Shown here: in pieces, positions 20,444 to 30,228 of the stretch | Layout of the letters: the number at the start of each line of letters is the position of its first letter | How positions within the stretch are numbered: the stretch's first letter is position 1 | Origin: Stentor coeruleus | Taxonomy: Eukaryota; Ciliophora; Heterotrichea; Heterotrichida; Stentoridae | DNA: 64,000 nt | Assembly: GCA_001970955.1 (NCBI GenBank) | Contig: MPUH01000329.1 | Span: 1-64,000 of the forward strand | Reading direction: 5' to 3' | Translations under genes and position numbers: made by a program | The notes under the pieces: model-generated | What the model was told of the DNA's origin: nothing | Database searches by the model: none | What the model saw: the letters and a program-made list of their open reading frames with translations, nothing else

Positions 20444-21480
20444 ATGAATTCACAAAATCTACTTGAATCTGATATCGATTCTATTATTTCTAGTTCATAT
20501 TATTCAATTCTATAGATATTTGATTTGACTGAGACTTAAATCTGTGAACTTAGCATCTGAAGCTATCATCATTTGAGGAATAAATTCCAGAATATATTTC
20601 TACACGAAATATTGATTTCTTTTCTAAGAGATTCTCTTTTTAATAACTATACATTCTCACCGTTTTTCTAATGTAGCGATATGTGTATCACTACCAGTTA
20701 TCAGAATAAAGATATACAATTCAATCATCATGATGCATCACCAAATAACGTAAAGGCTCGAATTAAAATTAAAAACAGCGACCAGGCTATCACCTTTTCT
20801 GAATTATCACCTTTTAATCCTTCAATGCAACCTCCAGTCAGTCGATTAATCTTGGTACCGTTAGTGATTTCCTAGTCCCAAAACATCTTTATTAATAACC
20901 CTCCCAACAATCAGTGAATTCTTCTATAAAATGAATCTCTACCAGAAGTTTTCGCTCTCAAATAACATACTGATTTTTCAAATCTTTACTTTAGTAATCA
21001 CACCACAGGTTATCTAAGCTTAACTGTAAGCAACATGATCTCTCAATACAATTTTTTTTTTCTTTACTTTAGTAATCACACCACAGGTTATCTAAGCTTA
21101 ACTGTAAGCAACATGATCTCTCAATACAATTTTTTTTTTCATGCCAAGTGATATGCACTTAATTATCTCACAACTAGAAAACAAATACGGGTTAAAATTT
21201 ATGGTTATTTTGAACTTTAAAGCTGGAAATTATCAAAATGCCTCAGTAACTTCTTAAAGAATTCAAGTTTCCAGCATTTTTACAGTTATGAAATGCATTA
21301 TCCAACAGCCTGTGCTAACATTTCAGTTTGCAGCCAATAGCCAACTAGGTGGATATACGAGCTCAGACCAAAAAAATATAAAAACTTACTATCAAATTTT
21401 ATCAAACAGTACAATTCTGAGGGATTTTGTTAAATTATACAATATAGTTATAACTATCAACACTGATATTTAGAAAGTGC
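20444..21480 (+). pseudogene. Probable decayed coding region
   Basis: From ATG 20444 one frame gives NSQNLLESDIDSIISSSYY and, after several stops, a 64-codon open piece (20681-20875, polar and Asn/Ser-rich, HHDASPNNVKARIK). At 21288-21473 another 61-codon piece reads QQPVLTFQFAANSQLGGYTSS. These could be remnants of one gene. Stops are numerous, and a 78-bp duplication lies between the pieces. No family is recognised. Confidence 0.3.
20983..21138. repeat. Exact 78-bp tandem duplication
   Basis: Units 20983-21060 and 21061-21138 are identical, each ending in a run of ten T counted across the junction. Identity, size and lack of drift resemble other duplications here that sit on assembly gaps, so an assembly artefact is likely. 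Confidence 0.85.
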
Positions 21481-21706
21481 GTTTAATTTCTAAATCTTCA
21501 TCGTCATATCTTTTCTTAATCCTAAAATCATTAACTAAAGCTTCACTATACCCAGATTACATGAGTCTATTAAACTCTTTCCTTTAAAATACTCAAAAGA
21601 TCACTGAGGTTGGAGCTAATAAAATCTTCCAGTTATGTTTATCAAATAACTAACTTAAGCTTATAAAATCTAAAATAATGTATAACTAAAGCTGTACATA
21701 TGTAAA

Positions 21707-22117
21707 TTATAGGTTTAGAGCTTTTATCAAACTCTTATCATCATAGCCTAAAAATTCTGTTGGAATCTTTTGTATAGGTGATACAAGGAGATCTGCTAGA
21801 TTTTTCTCTTTGGGACAAGGTTTGAATGTTTTAACTCGATTTTGGACTTTTAGATGAGAGACTTTGATGATTTCTTTGATTATGATCTTTGGCACGGACT
21901 TGCGGGTTTCAGCAGAACTTAGTCTTTTTGTTAGAGCTGGTGGATTGAAATTGGTTGGTGTTTCTTGGCAAGTTCTAGGATTTTTGCTTGGCAGTTCAGA
22001 TTTCCGAGTTCTTTTAGGACTGTTACGATGGGAAGATAGGAGGACTGGGATGAATTTGCTGCTTTTTACGTTGATTTGACTGGAAGTCGGCTTAGATTTG
22101 AGAGTTTTCTTTAACAT
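21707..22117 (-). CDS. Small basic hypothetical protein (136 aa)
   Basis: ATG to TAG open frame rich in Lys, Ser, Pro and Thr (SSHRNSPKRTRKSELPSKNP), pI clearly basic, with no predicted fold apart from a short amphipathic stretch near IIIKEIIKVSHLK. It may be a disordered nucleic-acid or microtubule-binding protein. The overlapping plus-strand open frame (21864-22079) is a shadow. No family is recognised. Confidence 0.5.
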   Translation of the reverse strand: MLKKTLKSKPTSSQINVKSSKFIPVLLSSHRNSPKRTRKSELPSKNPRTCQETPTNFNPPALTKRLSSAETRKSVPKIIIKEIIKVSHLKVQNRVKTFKPCPKEKNLADLLVSPIQKIPTEFLGYDDKSLIKALNL

Positions 22118-22419
22118 AAAAAATTATCATATTGGCTTTTTAGCTTGGAAAAGTTTGAAAACTATATGCTTAAACTATGCTCAAAGTTGATAATTTAATT
22201 TTATTTTGGATTTGATTAATAGTAGGTAGCTTTTAGCTACTGTATAGGACTTTAGATTTTTTTCAAATTGATAAATATGATACGGTATAGAATGCTTAAA
22301 GGCTTTTTAATATTATCAAAAATTTTTAAGGTAAGCAAATAAGCTCATAAGATTAAGTACAATTTTAAAGTTCCATAAAGTAATCAGATACCTGTTAATA
22401 GTAAATTAATCATAAATAA
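22118..22419. other. Spacer
   Basis: AT-rich; nothing seen. Confidence 0.4.
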
Positions 22420-22730
22420 CGTGACTAAAGATTACAAGCTTATTATCGAAAACCCGAAATATCCTAGTAATGTATTTATTTTTGTTATTTTTTTAATTGG
22501 AAGTAAGAATAAGCAGGAAGATGAGAAAGGAGTGCTTCTGGTCTTCTAAAATAAAATTGAAGTTTTTAGAAGAACTCAGTATCTTAGGAAATCTGTAATT
22601 GATGGGATCTTCTATCAATATGGATTATGACTAAGAAACCAACCTCTTTCTCTGGCTCATTTCTACCAAAATTTACAGAAGACTATCTAAAAATTTGCAT
22701 TCAATACTCAATAAAGAGAAAATTCACAAG
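22420..22730 (+). pseudogene. Decayed gene fragment
   Basis: One plus-strand frame reads NPKYPSNVFIFVIFLIGSKN, then KQEDEKGVLLVF, a TAA, then RRTQYLRKSVIDGIFYQYGL, a TGA, and RNQPLSLAHFYQNLQKTI. This is good protein style with scattered stops. No family is recognised. Confidence 0.4.
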
Positions 22731-22769
22731 AGTAAGGGAATATAAATGAAATGTTTAGTCATTTCTGGA

Positions 22770-23120
22770 AATTAAAAACAATCAATCTCAAGATTCTGTC
22801 TATAAAGAAGTGCTTTTACAAAACATTTGAATAAAGCAGTAGCACTAAAGAATTCATGCCAACTTTCAAAAAAATCTTTCTCTGAAATCCAACATAAAAG
22901 CTGCAAAGCATCATCTTCATCAGAAAAATCCAGCATCCTGAACTATTTTCAAATGCATTTAAATCAGATTTCTCATCTTCAATCTTAGAACTTGAAGTTA
23001 ATTTGATATACCAAGATAGATTATTTTTTCCTTGAAAATTACCCGAACCTTCTATAAATTTTTTATTTAGGAGCCCTCACTATCAAAAGCTTGAGCTTAT
23101 ATAATACCTTTACGATATAA
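22770..23120 (-). pseudogene. Decayed gene fragment
   Basis: The minus strand reads FIEGSGNFQGKNNLSWYIKL and KIEDEKSDLNAFENSS. After a one-base shift it continues DFSDEDDALQLLCWISEKD and WHEFFSATALFKCFVKALL to TAA. The second piece alone is 54 clean codons from an ATG. One frame change separates two strongly protein-like pieces, so this may be a recently broken gene. Family unknown. Confidence 0.45.
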
Positions 23121-23239
23121 TTCTGATAAAAACTCTTTCTCAAGCTCTCAAATCAAAAAATCAATCAAATATAACAAAAATTTTACCTGATTAAAATATA
23201 AGATGTAAGAAACTCGAGCATTTTCATTTTATATCTTAA

Positions 23240-23440
23240 TCCCTAATAGATTTGTTAATAAAGCTCTAAAATTACTTGCTGAAAAAATTTTCATATGGAA
23301 AAAAGTTGATGAAGAGGAGGATAAGGAAATAGGAAAGAACTTAGGATAATTGAGAAATGAAGCAAATATTTTGTGCTTTGGCAAGGAAATTGAAGGATTG
23401 ACGAAGTATGATAATGCTAAGGATATGATAAGATAAAAAA
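23240..23440 (+). pseudogene. Decayed gene fragment
   Basis: One frame reads LVNKALKLLAEKIFIWKKVD and continues through an acidic EEEDKEIGKN run. A TAA follows, then NEANILCFGKEIEGLTKYDN to a second TAA. Coding-like but broken. Family unknown. Confidence 0.35.
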
Positions 23441-23761
23441 TAGGTAAGATAAATAATTGTCATTTGATGATATTTAGATTTTAATTATATTAGTCTATAT
23501 TTAGTTGATAGTAATAATAAACTACCATATAATGGGAATACAATATATTATTAAAGTCTTTAAATTTAACTTAATCATATAAAGGATCATAATTTTTTAT
23601 AAATAACTATATAATCAACCTTTTTCTTTTAAATCACTTATATATTACCTGAAATTTATACTAAACCCCTTCAATTTAACTCACTTCATAAACTCTACTA
23701 ATTATAATTACTTAAAATAACTTAATTTCCTTCGAACATCCTCCAAAAAAAATTATTACCT
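23441..23761. other. Spacer
   Basis: AT-rich. From about 23570 it becomes C-rich on the plus strand, which is the typical 3' flank pattern of minus-strand genes here. Confidence 0.5.
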
Positions 23762-24484
23762 CTAAACTTTTAATCTACTGATTCTCCTAGCAATTTCATC
23801 AAGATCTCCAAGGTCCTTTTTATCAATAATCTCAAGTTTCTCATTAAACTCATACACTCTTGAAACTCCAGAAGCCACTTCTAAATCTTCAATATTCCCT
23901 TCATAATCATTCCAAAAGTATCTCAAAGCTCGTACTGTATCTTTGTGAGTAACAACAAGAATATTTTTCCCTTTAAGTAAACATGGGGCTATTTTATCAT
24001 ACCAATAAGGGATGATTCTATTCTTTGCATCTTCAAGGCTTTCAGAACCTGGAAGGGAATTATATGGAACAAGACAATATCTGAAATCATGAGATGGGTG
24101 AGTTTCATCAGAAGTAGATATTGAAGGGAATTTCTGAGTTAGTCCTCTAAATATTTCTTGATAATTTTCCACTTTTTTAGCTTCAGATCTAAGAACACCT
24201 TGCATTATCCCATAATGTCTTGGATTTAATCTCCAGTGCTTTTTGATTTTAACACAATTTAAATCAAGTTCATCTAACACTATGCAAGTTGTATGTATTC
24301 CTCTTTTTAGAACTGATGTAAAAGCTACATCAATTTTTATTCCTCTCATATATTCGGCAGCTTCTTTACATTGATTAACCCCAAGTTCTGAAAGAGGGAC
24401 ATCAGTCCACCCAGCTATTTTTTTCTCATCGTCCCACATGCACTCTCCTGCACATAAGAGGATCATAGTAGCATGTCGTGACAT
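23762..24484 (-). CDS. Phosphoglycerate mutase family protein lacking the catalytic His
   Basis: A 240-residue member of the cofactor-dependent PGAM family at the usual length of about 240-250. Conserved landmarks are GWTDVPLSELG, SVLKRGIHT, NPRHYGIMQG, PGSESLEDAKNR, PYW, LLKGKNILVVTHKDTVRAL and ASGVSRVYEF. The N-terminal catalytic block, normally RHGES followed by W-N, reads CAGECMWDD: both the Arg and the phospho-accepting His are gone. The second His (THKDT) remains. Canonical phosphoryl transfer should therefore be lost. It is probably a pseudoenzyme or has a changed function, and another copy is expected to serve glycolysis. Confidence 0.85.
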   Translation of the reverse strand: MSRHATMILLCAGECMWDDEKKIAGWTDVPLSELGVNQCKEAAEYMRGIKIDVAFTSVLKRGIHTTCIVLDELDLNCVKIKKHWRLNPRHYGIMQGVLRSEAKKVENYQEIFRGLTQKFPSISTSDETHPSHDFRYCLVPYNSLPGSESLEDAKNRIIPYWYDKIAPCLLKGKNILVVTHKDTVRALRYFWNDYEGNIEDLEVASGVSRVYEFNEKLEIIDKKDLGDLDEIARRISRLKV

Positions 24485-24968
24485 ATTTATCCTTAAATTA
24501 AATAGTTTTTATATTAGGATTTGCTTTGATTTTATAGATTTTGTATGCTTTTTTTATGTTAAGGTTATGGGCTTTTTTATATTTGGATTTTAATTTTGTA
24601 TGAAATTGAAGATTGGATTTGATATGATTTTAGTAAAAGAGATACTAGGAAAAAAATTAATAAATTATTAATGTAAGATTTTAATATTTTCTGAAATTAA
24701 GTTTATTTTTGAATTATTTAGTTGCTAAAATGAGAGTTTTTTGAATTAAAAGATAAATGCAAGCATAGAAAATCACAATAAATACCATCTTTTATAAATA
24801 TTTAACATTGTCAACATTATAAACATGTTTCATTTAACTAAAAACATTTCATCCTATCACATAAAACCTTTTCACTGATAATTTTCCCATTATTTTCCTT
24901 AAGCCTTAAATCATTTATTTAGACATTTATATTTCATTATCTAATAATCTATTTCAATAACTCCACAT
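24485..24968. other. Spacer with strand-skew
   Basis: Between two minus-strand genes. The right half (24841-24900) has 15 C and 1 G on the plus strand, the 3'-flank signature; the left half is G-rich (5' flank of the PGAM-like gene). Confidence 0.6.
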
Positions 24969-26009
24969 TCAATTCAATTCATCTCTTCTAAACAAAGTAG
25001 CATCAAATAAATACCCAGCAAAAAGCTGCTGGCCTTTCTTATCATTAATTCTCATATTTGTAATCTCCCAACCCTTGTTAACCTCATAAACATCAAAATT
25101 ATCATCTTTACCAGGTTTAAAAGGCGATTCCTCCATTTTAAGTCTGAATTTTTCCCAGTCCCAGTTTTCAAACCAAGGATGATATTTAATTTCTTGAATG
25201 CCATTAAAACCAAGTCTATATTCAGGTTTCCGTTTAATTAAAGAGTTTATAAAATCAATTCCTTCTGAGGATAACTGTGTAAAATCTTCATTTCTTAATT
25301 TTACCTGTTTGAGTAGTATTGATTTAATGATTTCTTTACGATTCCTTCCAAGATAAGGCCTTTTTCCTGTTAAACATTCATATAAGATTACCCCAAGGCT
25401 ATAAAAATCACTTGTTTGGCTACTAGATTTTATGCAGAGAGATTCTGGGGACATATAAGCTGGAGTACCACTGGTTTGTGAAGAGTTTTCTTCGTTTAAA
25501 GCTTGGGCTATGCCAAAATCTGTTATGTGGAGATACCCATTGCTGTCAAATACAAGATTTTCCGGTTTAATATCTCTATGCAAAATCCCGTTTCCATGTA
25601 GATACTCCAATCCCTCCAAAACACATGCTGCAATAAATTTCAATGAATATTCAGAAACATTCTTCTGGTTAAATGCAAAAAAAAACCTCATATCACCTCC
25701 GCTCATTAAATCTAAAACTAAATAAAGACTAGTCTTTGTTTGGAACGCATAATGCAAATTTACTATAAAAGAATGATACAAAATTCCTAAAAAATATCTT
25801 TCGTTCATTATTCCTGCAACTGACCTCTTTTCAACAATAAGGTTTTTTTTCATTTCTTTCATTGCATAAAATTTCCCTGTAGCCTTATGCACAACTTTCC
25901 ATACTTTACCAAAACCTCCTCTTCCTATTGCATGTTTTATTTCGAAGTCTTCTAATTTTACTGCTATGCTAGGATTGTAATTATTCTCTATATACCCGCA
26001 GTTTCCCAT
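24969..26009 (-). CDS. AGC-like Ser/Thr kinase with N-terminal lipidation signal
   Basis: A 346-residue kinase resembling the STK32/YANK group. The kinase domain spans about 20-285: GRGGFGKVWKV loop, Lys in FYAMKEMKK, HRDIKPENLVF, ITDFGIA, GTPAYMSPESLC, and YSLGVILYECLTGKRPY. After HPWFENWDWEKF comes an AGC-type extension rich in Phe and Pro (ESPFKPGKDDNFD). The N-terminus MGNCGY fits N-myristoylation on Gly2 with palmitoylation possible on Cys4, as in YANK kinases, so membrane attachment is likely. All catalytic residues are present. It stops at TGA, rare in this window. The next gene, also minus strand, starts its 3' end 119 bp upstream. Confidence 0.88.
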   Translation of the reverse strand: MGNCGYIENNYNPSIAVKLEDFEIKHAIGRGGFGKVWKVVHKATGKFYAMKEMKKNLIVEKRSVAGIMNERYFLGILYHSFIVNLHYAFQTKTSLYLVLDLMSGGDMRFFFAFNQKNVSEYSLKFIAACVLEGLEYLHGNGILHRDIKPENLVFDSNGYLHITDFGIAQALNEENSSQTSGTPAYMSPESLCIKSSSQTSDFYSLGVILYECLTGKRPYLGRNRKEIIKSILLKQVKLRNEDFTQLSSEGIDFINSLIKRKPEYRLGFNGIQEIKYHPWFENWDWEKFRLKMEESPFKPGKDDNFDVYEVNKGWEITNMRINDKKGQQLFAGYLFDATLFRRDELN

Positions 26010-26128
26010 TTATAACAATATAGTTCACATATTTGCAAGCTAATAATTCGGGTACAGAACAAATATTGATAAATAAAATAATATTGAAATATTAGAAGAA
26101 ATTGTTAATCAAAAGTCTATAATAAATC

Positions 26129-27739
26129 CTACATCCTAAACACTCCGAAGGATTTTTTGTCATTATTTCCTCCAAGAGTGGCAAAAAGACTTAAACCAAG
26201 GACCTGGCGTGTCTGGAAAGGATCTATAACTCCATCATCCCATATCCTAGCAGACGAATAATAAGCAGATCCTTCTTTGTCATACTTGTCTCTAGTGATT
26301 TGTTTGAATTTCTCCTCATCTTCTTTAGACCATTTAGATCTATTTGAGTCTACTGTTGCAAGAACATTAGCTGCTTGCTCCCCTCCCATAACAGAAATCT
26401 TAGCATTAGGCCACATATATAAAAATCGAGGCCCAAATGCTCTTCCGCACATACCATAATTACCAGCTCCATAACTTGATCCTAAAATCAAAGTGAGTTT
26501 TGGTACAGTTGCTGTTGATACTGCAGTGACCATTTTAGCACCATGCTTAGCAATTCCTTCACTTTCATATTGTCTGCCAACCATAAACCCAGTAACATTT
26601 TGTAAAAAAATCAAAGGTATCCTTCTCTGATCGCAAACTTGTATAAAATGTGCCCCTTTCTGAGCAGACTCAGAAAAAATTACCCCATTATTAGCTACAA
26701 TCCCCACAGTCTGCCCATATAAGCTCCCATATCCTGTAACTAAAGTGCTACCAAAGTCTTTTTTGAATTCTTGAAAACGACTGCCATCAAGGATTCTAGC
26801 AATAATATGTCTTATATCAAAAGATTTTCGACTATCCAAAGTTACAATCCCAGCAATATCTTCAATATCATAAAGTGGATCATCATAGCTATTTGAAGTT
26901 GGGATTTCAGGAGAGTTCACATATTTCATTATATTTCTCGTTATGTTCAATGCATGGATTTCGTTTTTCCCATAATGATCTGTAACTCCGCTTGTTTTAC
27001 AATGTAAATCAGCACCTCCAAGATCTTCAGCTGATACAACTTCCCCTGTTGCTGCCTTGACTAAAGGAGGTCCAGCTAGAAAAATCGTCCCATTTCCTGC
27101 CACAATCACATTTTCATCAGACATAGCTGGAACATACGCTCCTCCAGCAGTACAACTTCCACAGACAACTGAAATCTGCGGAATCCCCATGCTCGACATC
27201 ACAGCTTGATTATAAAAAATCCTACCAAAATGCTCTTTATCAGGAAAAACCTCAGCTTGCAAAGGTAAAAATGCTCCACCCGAGTCCACAATATAAATAC
27301 AAGGTAGATTGTTTTCTATAGCAATTTGTTGAGCTCTAACATGTTTTTTAACAGTCATTGGATAATAAGTTCCACCTTTTACAGTTGCATCATTGCATAC
27401 AATAATACAAAGTTTGTTATGGATTTTACCTATACCTGTTATTATCCCAGCTGCAGGGACAATATCATCACCATACATGTCGTATGCAGCTAGTTGGGAA
27501 AGTTCAAGAAATGGTGATCCTGGGTCGAGAAGGTAATCAATACGTTCTCTTGGCATGAGCTTATGACGGGATCGATGTCTTTCTATGTTTTTCTTCCCCC
27601 CAGCTTCTTTTATTTTGGTTATTTTGTCGTAGAGGTCTGATCTTGTTGCTAAGAAGTTCTTTTCGTTAGCTAGGAAGTCAATGTTCCTGACAATTGAAGA
27701 GTCCAATACGCTCATAGTCCTAATTAAGCTTGTGAGCAT
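26129..27739 (-). CDS. MCCC2: Methylcrotonyl-CoA carboxylase beta chain, mitochondrial
   Basis: A 536-residue carboxyltransferase, near the usual 540-560. After a short mitochondrial-type leader ([13 protein letters not shown]) come [43 protein letters not shown], a [10 protein letters not shown] block, [14 protein letters not shown], then [13 protein letters not shown] and the C-terminal carboxyltransferase half with GFMVGRQYE and MGGEQAA. It carboxylates 3-methylcrotonyl-CoA in leucine breakdown together with the biotin-bearing alpha chain, which is not in this window. It should act in the mitochondrial matrix. Propionyl-CoA carboxylase beta is less likely because the [12 protein letters not shown] and PLQAEVFPD blocks are MCC-like. 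Confidence 0.93.
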   Translation of the reverse strand: MLTSLIRTMSVLDSSIVRNIDFLANEKNFLATRSDLYDKITKIKEAGGKKNIERHRSRHKLMPRERIDYLLDPGSPFLELSQLAAYDMYGDDIVPAAGIITGIGKIHNKLCIIVCNDATVKGGTYYPMTVKKHVRAQQIAIENNLPCIYIVDSGGAFLPLQAEVFPDKEHFGRIFYNQAVMSSMGIPQISVVCGSCTAGGAYVPAMSDENVIVAGNGTIFLAGPPLVKAATGEVVSAEDLGGADLHCKTSGVTDHYGKNEIHALNITRNIMKYVNSPEIPTSNSYDDPLYDIEDIAGIVTLDSRKSFDIRHIIARILDGSRFQEFKKDFGSTLVTGYGSLYGQTVGIVANNGVIFSESAQKGAHFIQVCDQRRIPLIFLQNVTGFMVGRQYESEGIAKHGAKMVTAVSTATVPKLTLILGSSYGAGNYGMCGRAFGPRFLYMWPNAKISVMGGEQAANVLATVDSNRSKWSKEDEEKFKQITRDKYDKEGSAYYSSARIWDDGVIDPFQTRQVLGLSLFATLGGNNDKKSFGVFRM

Positions 27740-27770
27740 TTTTTATATATACCATAAAAATGATGGATAT

Positions 27771-27898
27771 GGTTTTCATAGGGATTTTATGCTTTGAGAC
27801 AGTTCTAGTAGATTTTTTTTAGTCGATTTGTCAAGGTTTTCATAGGGATTTTATGCTTTGAGACAGTTCTAGTAGATTTTTTTTAGTCGATTTGTCAA
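27771..27898. repeat. Exact 64-bp tandem duplication
   Basis: Units 27771-27834 and 27835-27898 are identical. They lie 32 bp upstream of the MCCC2 start codon. Probably unmerged contig ends; otherwise a very recent duplication. Confidence 0.85.
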
Positions 27899-28333
27899 GG
27901 TTTTGCCTTTTTTTTGTTAATTAAAGGGATTATATTTAAGAAAATTTTGGATAATTAATTTGTTGATATATTCATAATGATGTGATCGTATATAATTGAT
28001 TTATTAAATACTATCTCCAATATAAAATTAAATACTTTATTTAAATTTCTTAGTTATAAACGAAAAACAATTTTTGATAAAATAAAACTTGATGATTTTA
28101 TATAATAAATATTTTCTATATGCTTTATCCTTAGTTTAGTTTACCTAAGGGTTTTAAGTTTTATTTTATAGCAAAACTTTTGCTAATCATGCTTATTTTA
28201 ATCCTTGTTTTATTCTCTAATCAAATGTGCTTTATGTCAGAAATAGATTATAAATTTAACAAAAATAATACAGAATTCTAATATCTAAATGATATTATAA
28301 CTATTATTATATAATAATATATCATCATACTTA

Positions 28334-28490
28334 ACTATTTTATATAATTCTTATCCATTTATAGTTTTTAATTTTTTTCCCATGTGAACTAAAGCGANAA
28401 TTTATTATCTAAAACTCAAATAAAATACTATTTTATATAATTCTTATCCATTTATAGTTTTTAATTTTTTTCCCATGTGAACTAAAGCGA
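28334..28490. repeat. 64-bp duplication around an N
   Basis: 28334-28397 is repeated exactly at 28427-28490. The first copy ends directly at the N at 28398. This is the classic sign of two contig ends that overlap but were joined without merging. Confidence 0.9.
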
Positions 28491-28644
28491 TTTTCCATAA
28501 TTTCCCTTAGAAAATTCTCCTATATTCCATTTCAAATACCCTATTCAATTATTTTTTCCTAATCTTTTCTCACATTTTCTTCTACATATAAACTTGTCTA
28601 ATTTTTTCTTTGACAAGTCTCATACCAATAATAAATTAGACTAG

Positions 28645-29451
28645 TTATTTAAAACTATGATTTTCATTGACAGTAAACACATCCTTTGGAAGCCCACGAT
28701 TAAGAACCTTAATTTTCTGACGTCCATTGCTAGCTTTTCCAGGTAAACTATGCCTTATCACATTCGCTAAATCACATTCTGGCTTGCCAATATTTTTTGG
28801 TATTACTTTAAAAGTACTACGCAGCAAGCTCACATGGCTCTTTTTTCCCCTTAATATCTCGCTTTGACTACGAATATTGTAGTCCTCATGATTTTCTGTA
28901 TCGAAATCGTCGATTTTCGTAGTAAAACTCTCAGGCATCACACTATTTCTAAATGTAGGTGTCGGAATTTGCTCCATATCAGTAACACAATACAGTAAAT
29001 TCGTTCTTAAAACTTTTGATACTCTTTTTTCACAGCTATGATTTTTAACATTTGCCTGTCTTTTTGGTATTTTTTTCTCTGATTGGCTATAATTTTTAAT
29101 AAGTTCCTCTTCAGTTTTCTGTTTCCTTAAAGTACGACAATCGCTTTGGAGTAGGACTCTTGGAAACAAATCATTACTAAGTTCGTGAAACTTGAGCTTT
29201 TGCATATTCCCTATTGGAGGAAGGATTGTGAAGTTTTTACTTCGATTTTCAAAGAATTTAGATGTTCTTATAGGAACTTTTAGCCTATCTTCATCTTGAC
29301 AAGCTAAATTTGGCATTGAAGGCTGAGGATAAAGAGCTGGATTTTGATTTATTGGAAATCGTTGGAATGTGACCAAAGGGTTTAATTTGTTGATTTCAGA
29401 TACTGATTTTTTCAAGATTTTATCTGAGTGATTTTTCTTTAATTCCATCAT
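28645..29451 (-). CDS. Basic hypothetical protein (268 aa)
   Basis: ATG to TAA open frame. Lys/Arg/Ser/Asn-rich with many Pro, low hydrophobicity and no clear domain. It contains short repeated-looking basic motifs (KSVSEINKL, KIPKRQANVKN, KVIPKNIGKPE), and the tail reads KIKVLNRGLPKDVF. It is likely disordered; a cytoskeletal or centriolar partner is possible but is only a guess. The clean start, residue mix and flanking skew support a real gene. Confidence 0.6.
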   Translation of the reverse strand: MMELKKNHSDKILKKSVSEINKLNPLVTFQRFPINQNPALYPQPSMPNLACQDEDRLKVPIRTSKFFENRSKNFTILPPIGNMQKLKFHELSNDLFPRVLLQSDCRTLRKQKTEEELIKNYSQSEKKIPKRQANVKNHSCEKRVSKVLRTNLLYCVTDMEQIPTPTFRNSVMPESFTTKIDDFDTENHEDYNIRSQSEILRGKKSHVSLLRSTFKVIPKNIGKPECDLANVIRHSLPGKASNGRQKIKVLNRGLPKDVFTVNENHSFK

Positions 29452-29526
29452 TTAATTATGTTAATAGTGATTTTCTTAGAGATAACATTTTGATAAAATT
29501 TAAGAGAATATTAGTTGTGATATTGA

Positions 29527-29688
29527 TTAAATTTAGGATATAAAATATTTTGTAATTCTAAAATCTGAAATAGTATCAACATGATATTATATTGTAAATA
29601 GATTACTTTAAATTTAGGATATAAAATATTTTGTAATTCTAAAATCTGAAATAGTATCAACATGATATTATATTGTAAATAGATTACT
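29527..29688. repeat. Exact 81-bp tandem duplication
   Basis: Units 29527-29607 and 29608-29688 are identical. It creates a spurious repetitive open frame on the minus strand. Likely an assembly duplication. Confidence 0.85.
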
Positions 29689-29833
29689 GATAAGTGCACA
29701 AATTGAGAACTTATGTATTTGATCAAATTTTTATTAGCAGTTTGAATGAATATTGCATTCCATCAATATTATAATAACTTTATTACTCAAGCTCGTCAAA
29801 AAAAACATATAATAAAGCTTTGTGAAATTGACT

Positions 29834-30001
29834 AGACAGTTTAAATTACACGAAATAATACTGAAGCAAGTTTCAAAAATAAGATGGTCTAGCATCCCTG
29901 TTTCTGGGCCAAATATCTTAGCTGCAAAAATTTTGCAGAACAAAAAATTAAGTTTTAAATTTTCAAACTGGCTTAGAAATCAAAAATATAGGCTTTTGTG
30001 A
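29834..30001 (+). mobile_element. Remnant of a pogo/Tigger-type (CENP-B HTH) transposase
   Basis: One plus-strand frame gives about 55 residues: RQFKLHEIILKQVSKIRW, then SIPVSGPNILAAKILQN, then FKFSNWLRNQKYRLL before TGA. The order matches the CENP-B/Tc5-type DNA-binding helix-turn-helix, whose hallmark is IP-x-SGP-x2-x-x-KA followed by F-x-x-S-x-x-W-L. Flanking sequence on both sides keeps a weak coding style in other frames. No terminal inverted repeats were found by eye and no DDE domain remains. It is a fragment of an old DNA transposon or a domesticated CENP-B-like gene. Confidence 0.55.
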
Positions 30002-30228
30002 GTTCAAAGGTAAAAACTATGTCGTAGTGTTTTTCAAAGCTAAGTAAAATCAAGTTTATAGTTTGCAGTTTTCGATTTACAAGCATTAAAGTAGCTATTC
30101 TTCAATTCTCAAACAATATTTAATTGTTAATTTTTGATAATATTTATAGATGTAACTAATATGTATAAAAAATACATTATAACTTATAAATAGTTTTAAC
30201 CCATCTTAAATTTCTATATCAAATTAGC

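Larger units (their letters stand above)
27740..28644. other. Spacer with two duplications
   Basis: About 900 bp without a gene. It is G/T-rich on the plus strand next to the MCCC2 start and C-rich next to the 3' end of the gene at 28645, as expected for flanks of two minus-strand genes. Two duplications inside it are listed separately. Confidence 0.55.

Noticed and set aside
26277-26459. 60-codon plus-strand frame inside MCCC2
   Set aside because: Antisense shadow of a strongly conserved gene.
29511-29726. 71-codon minus-strand frame with a repeated half
   Set aside because: It is made by the 81-bp duplication at 29527-29688, probably an assembly artefact.
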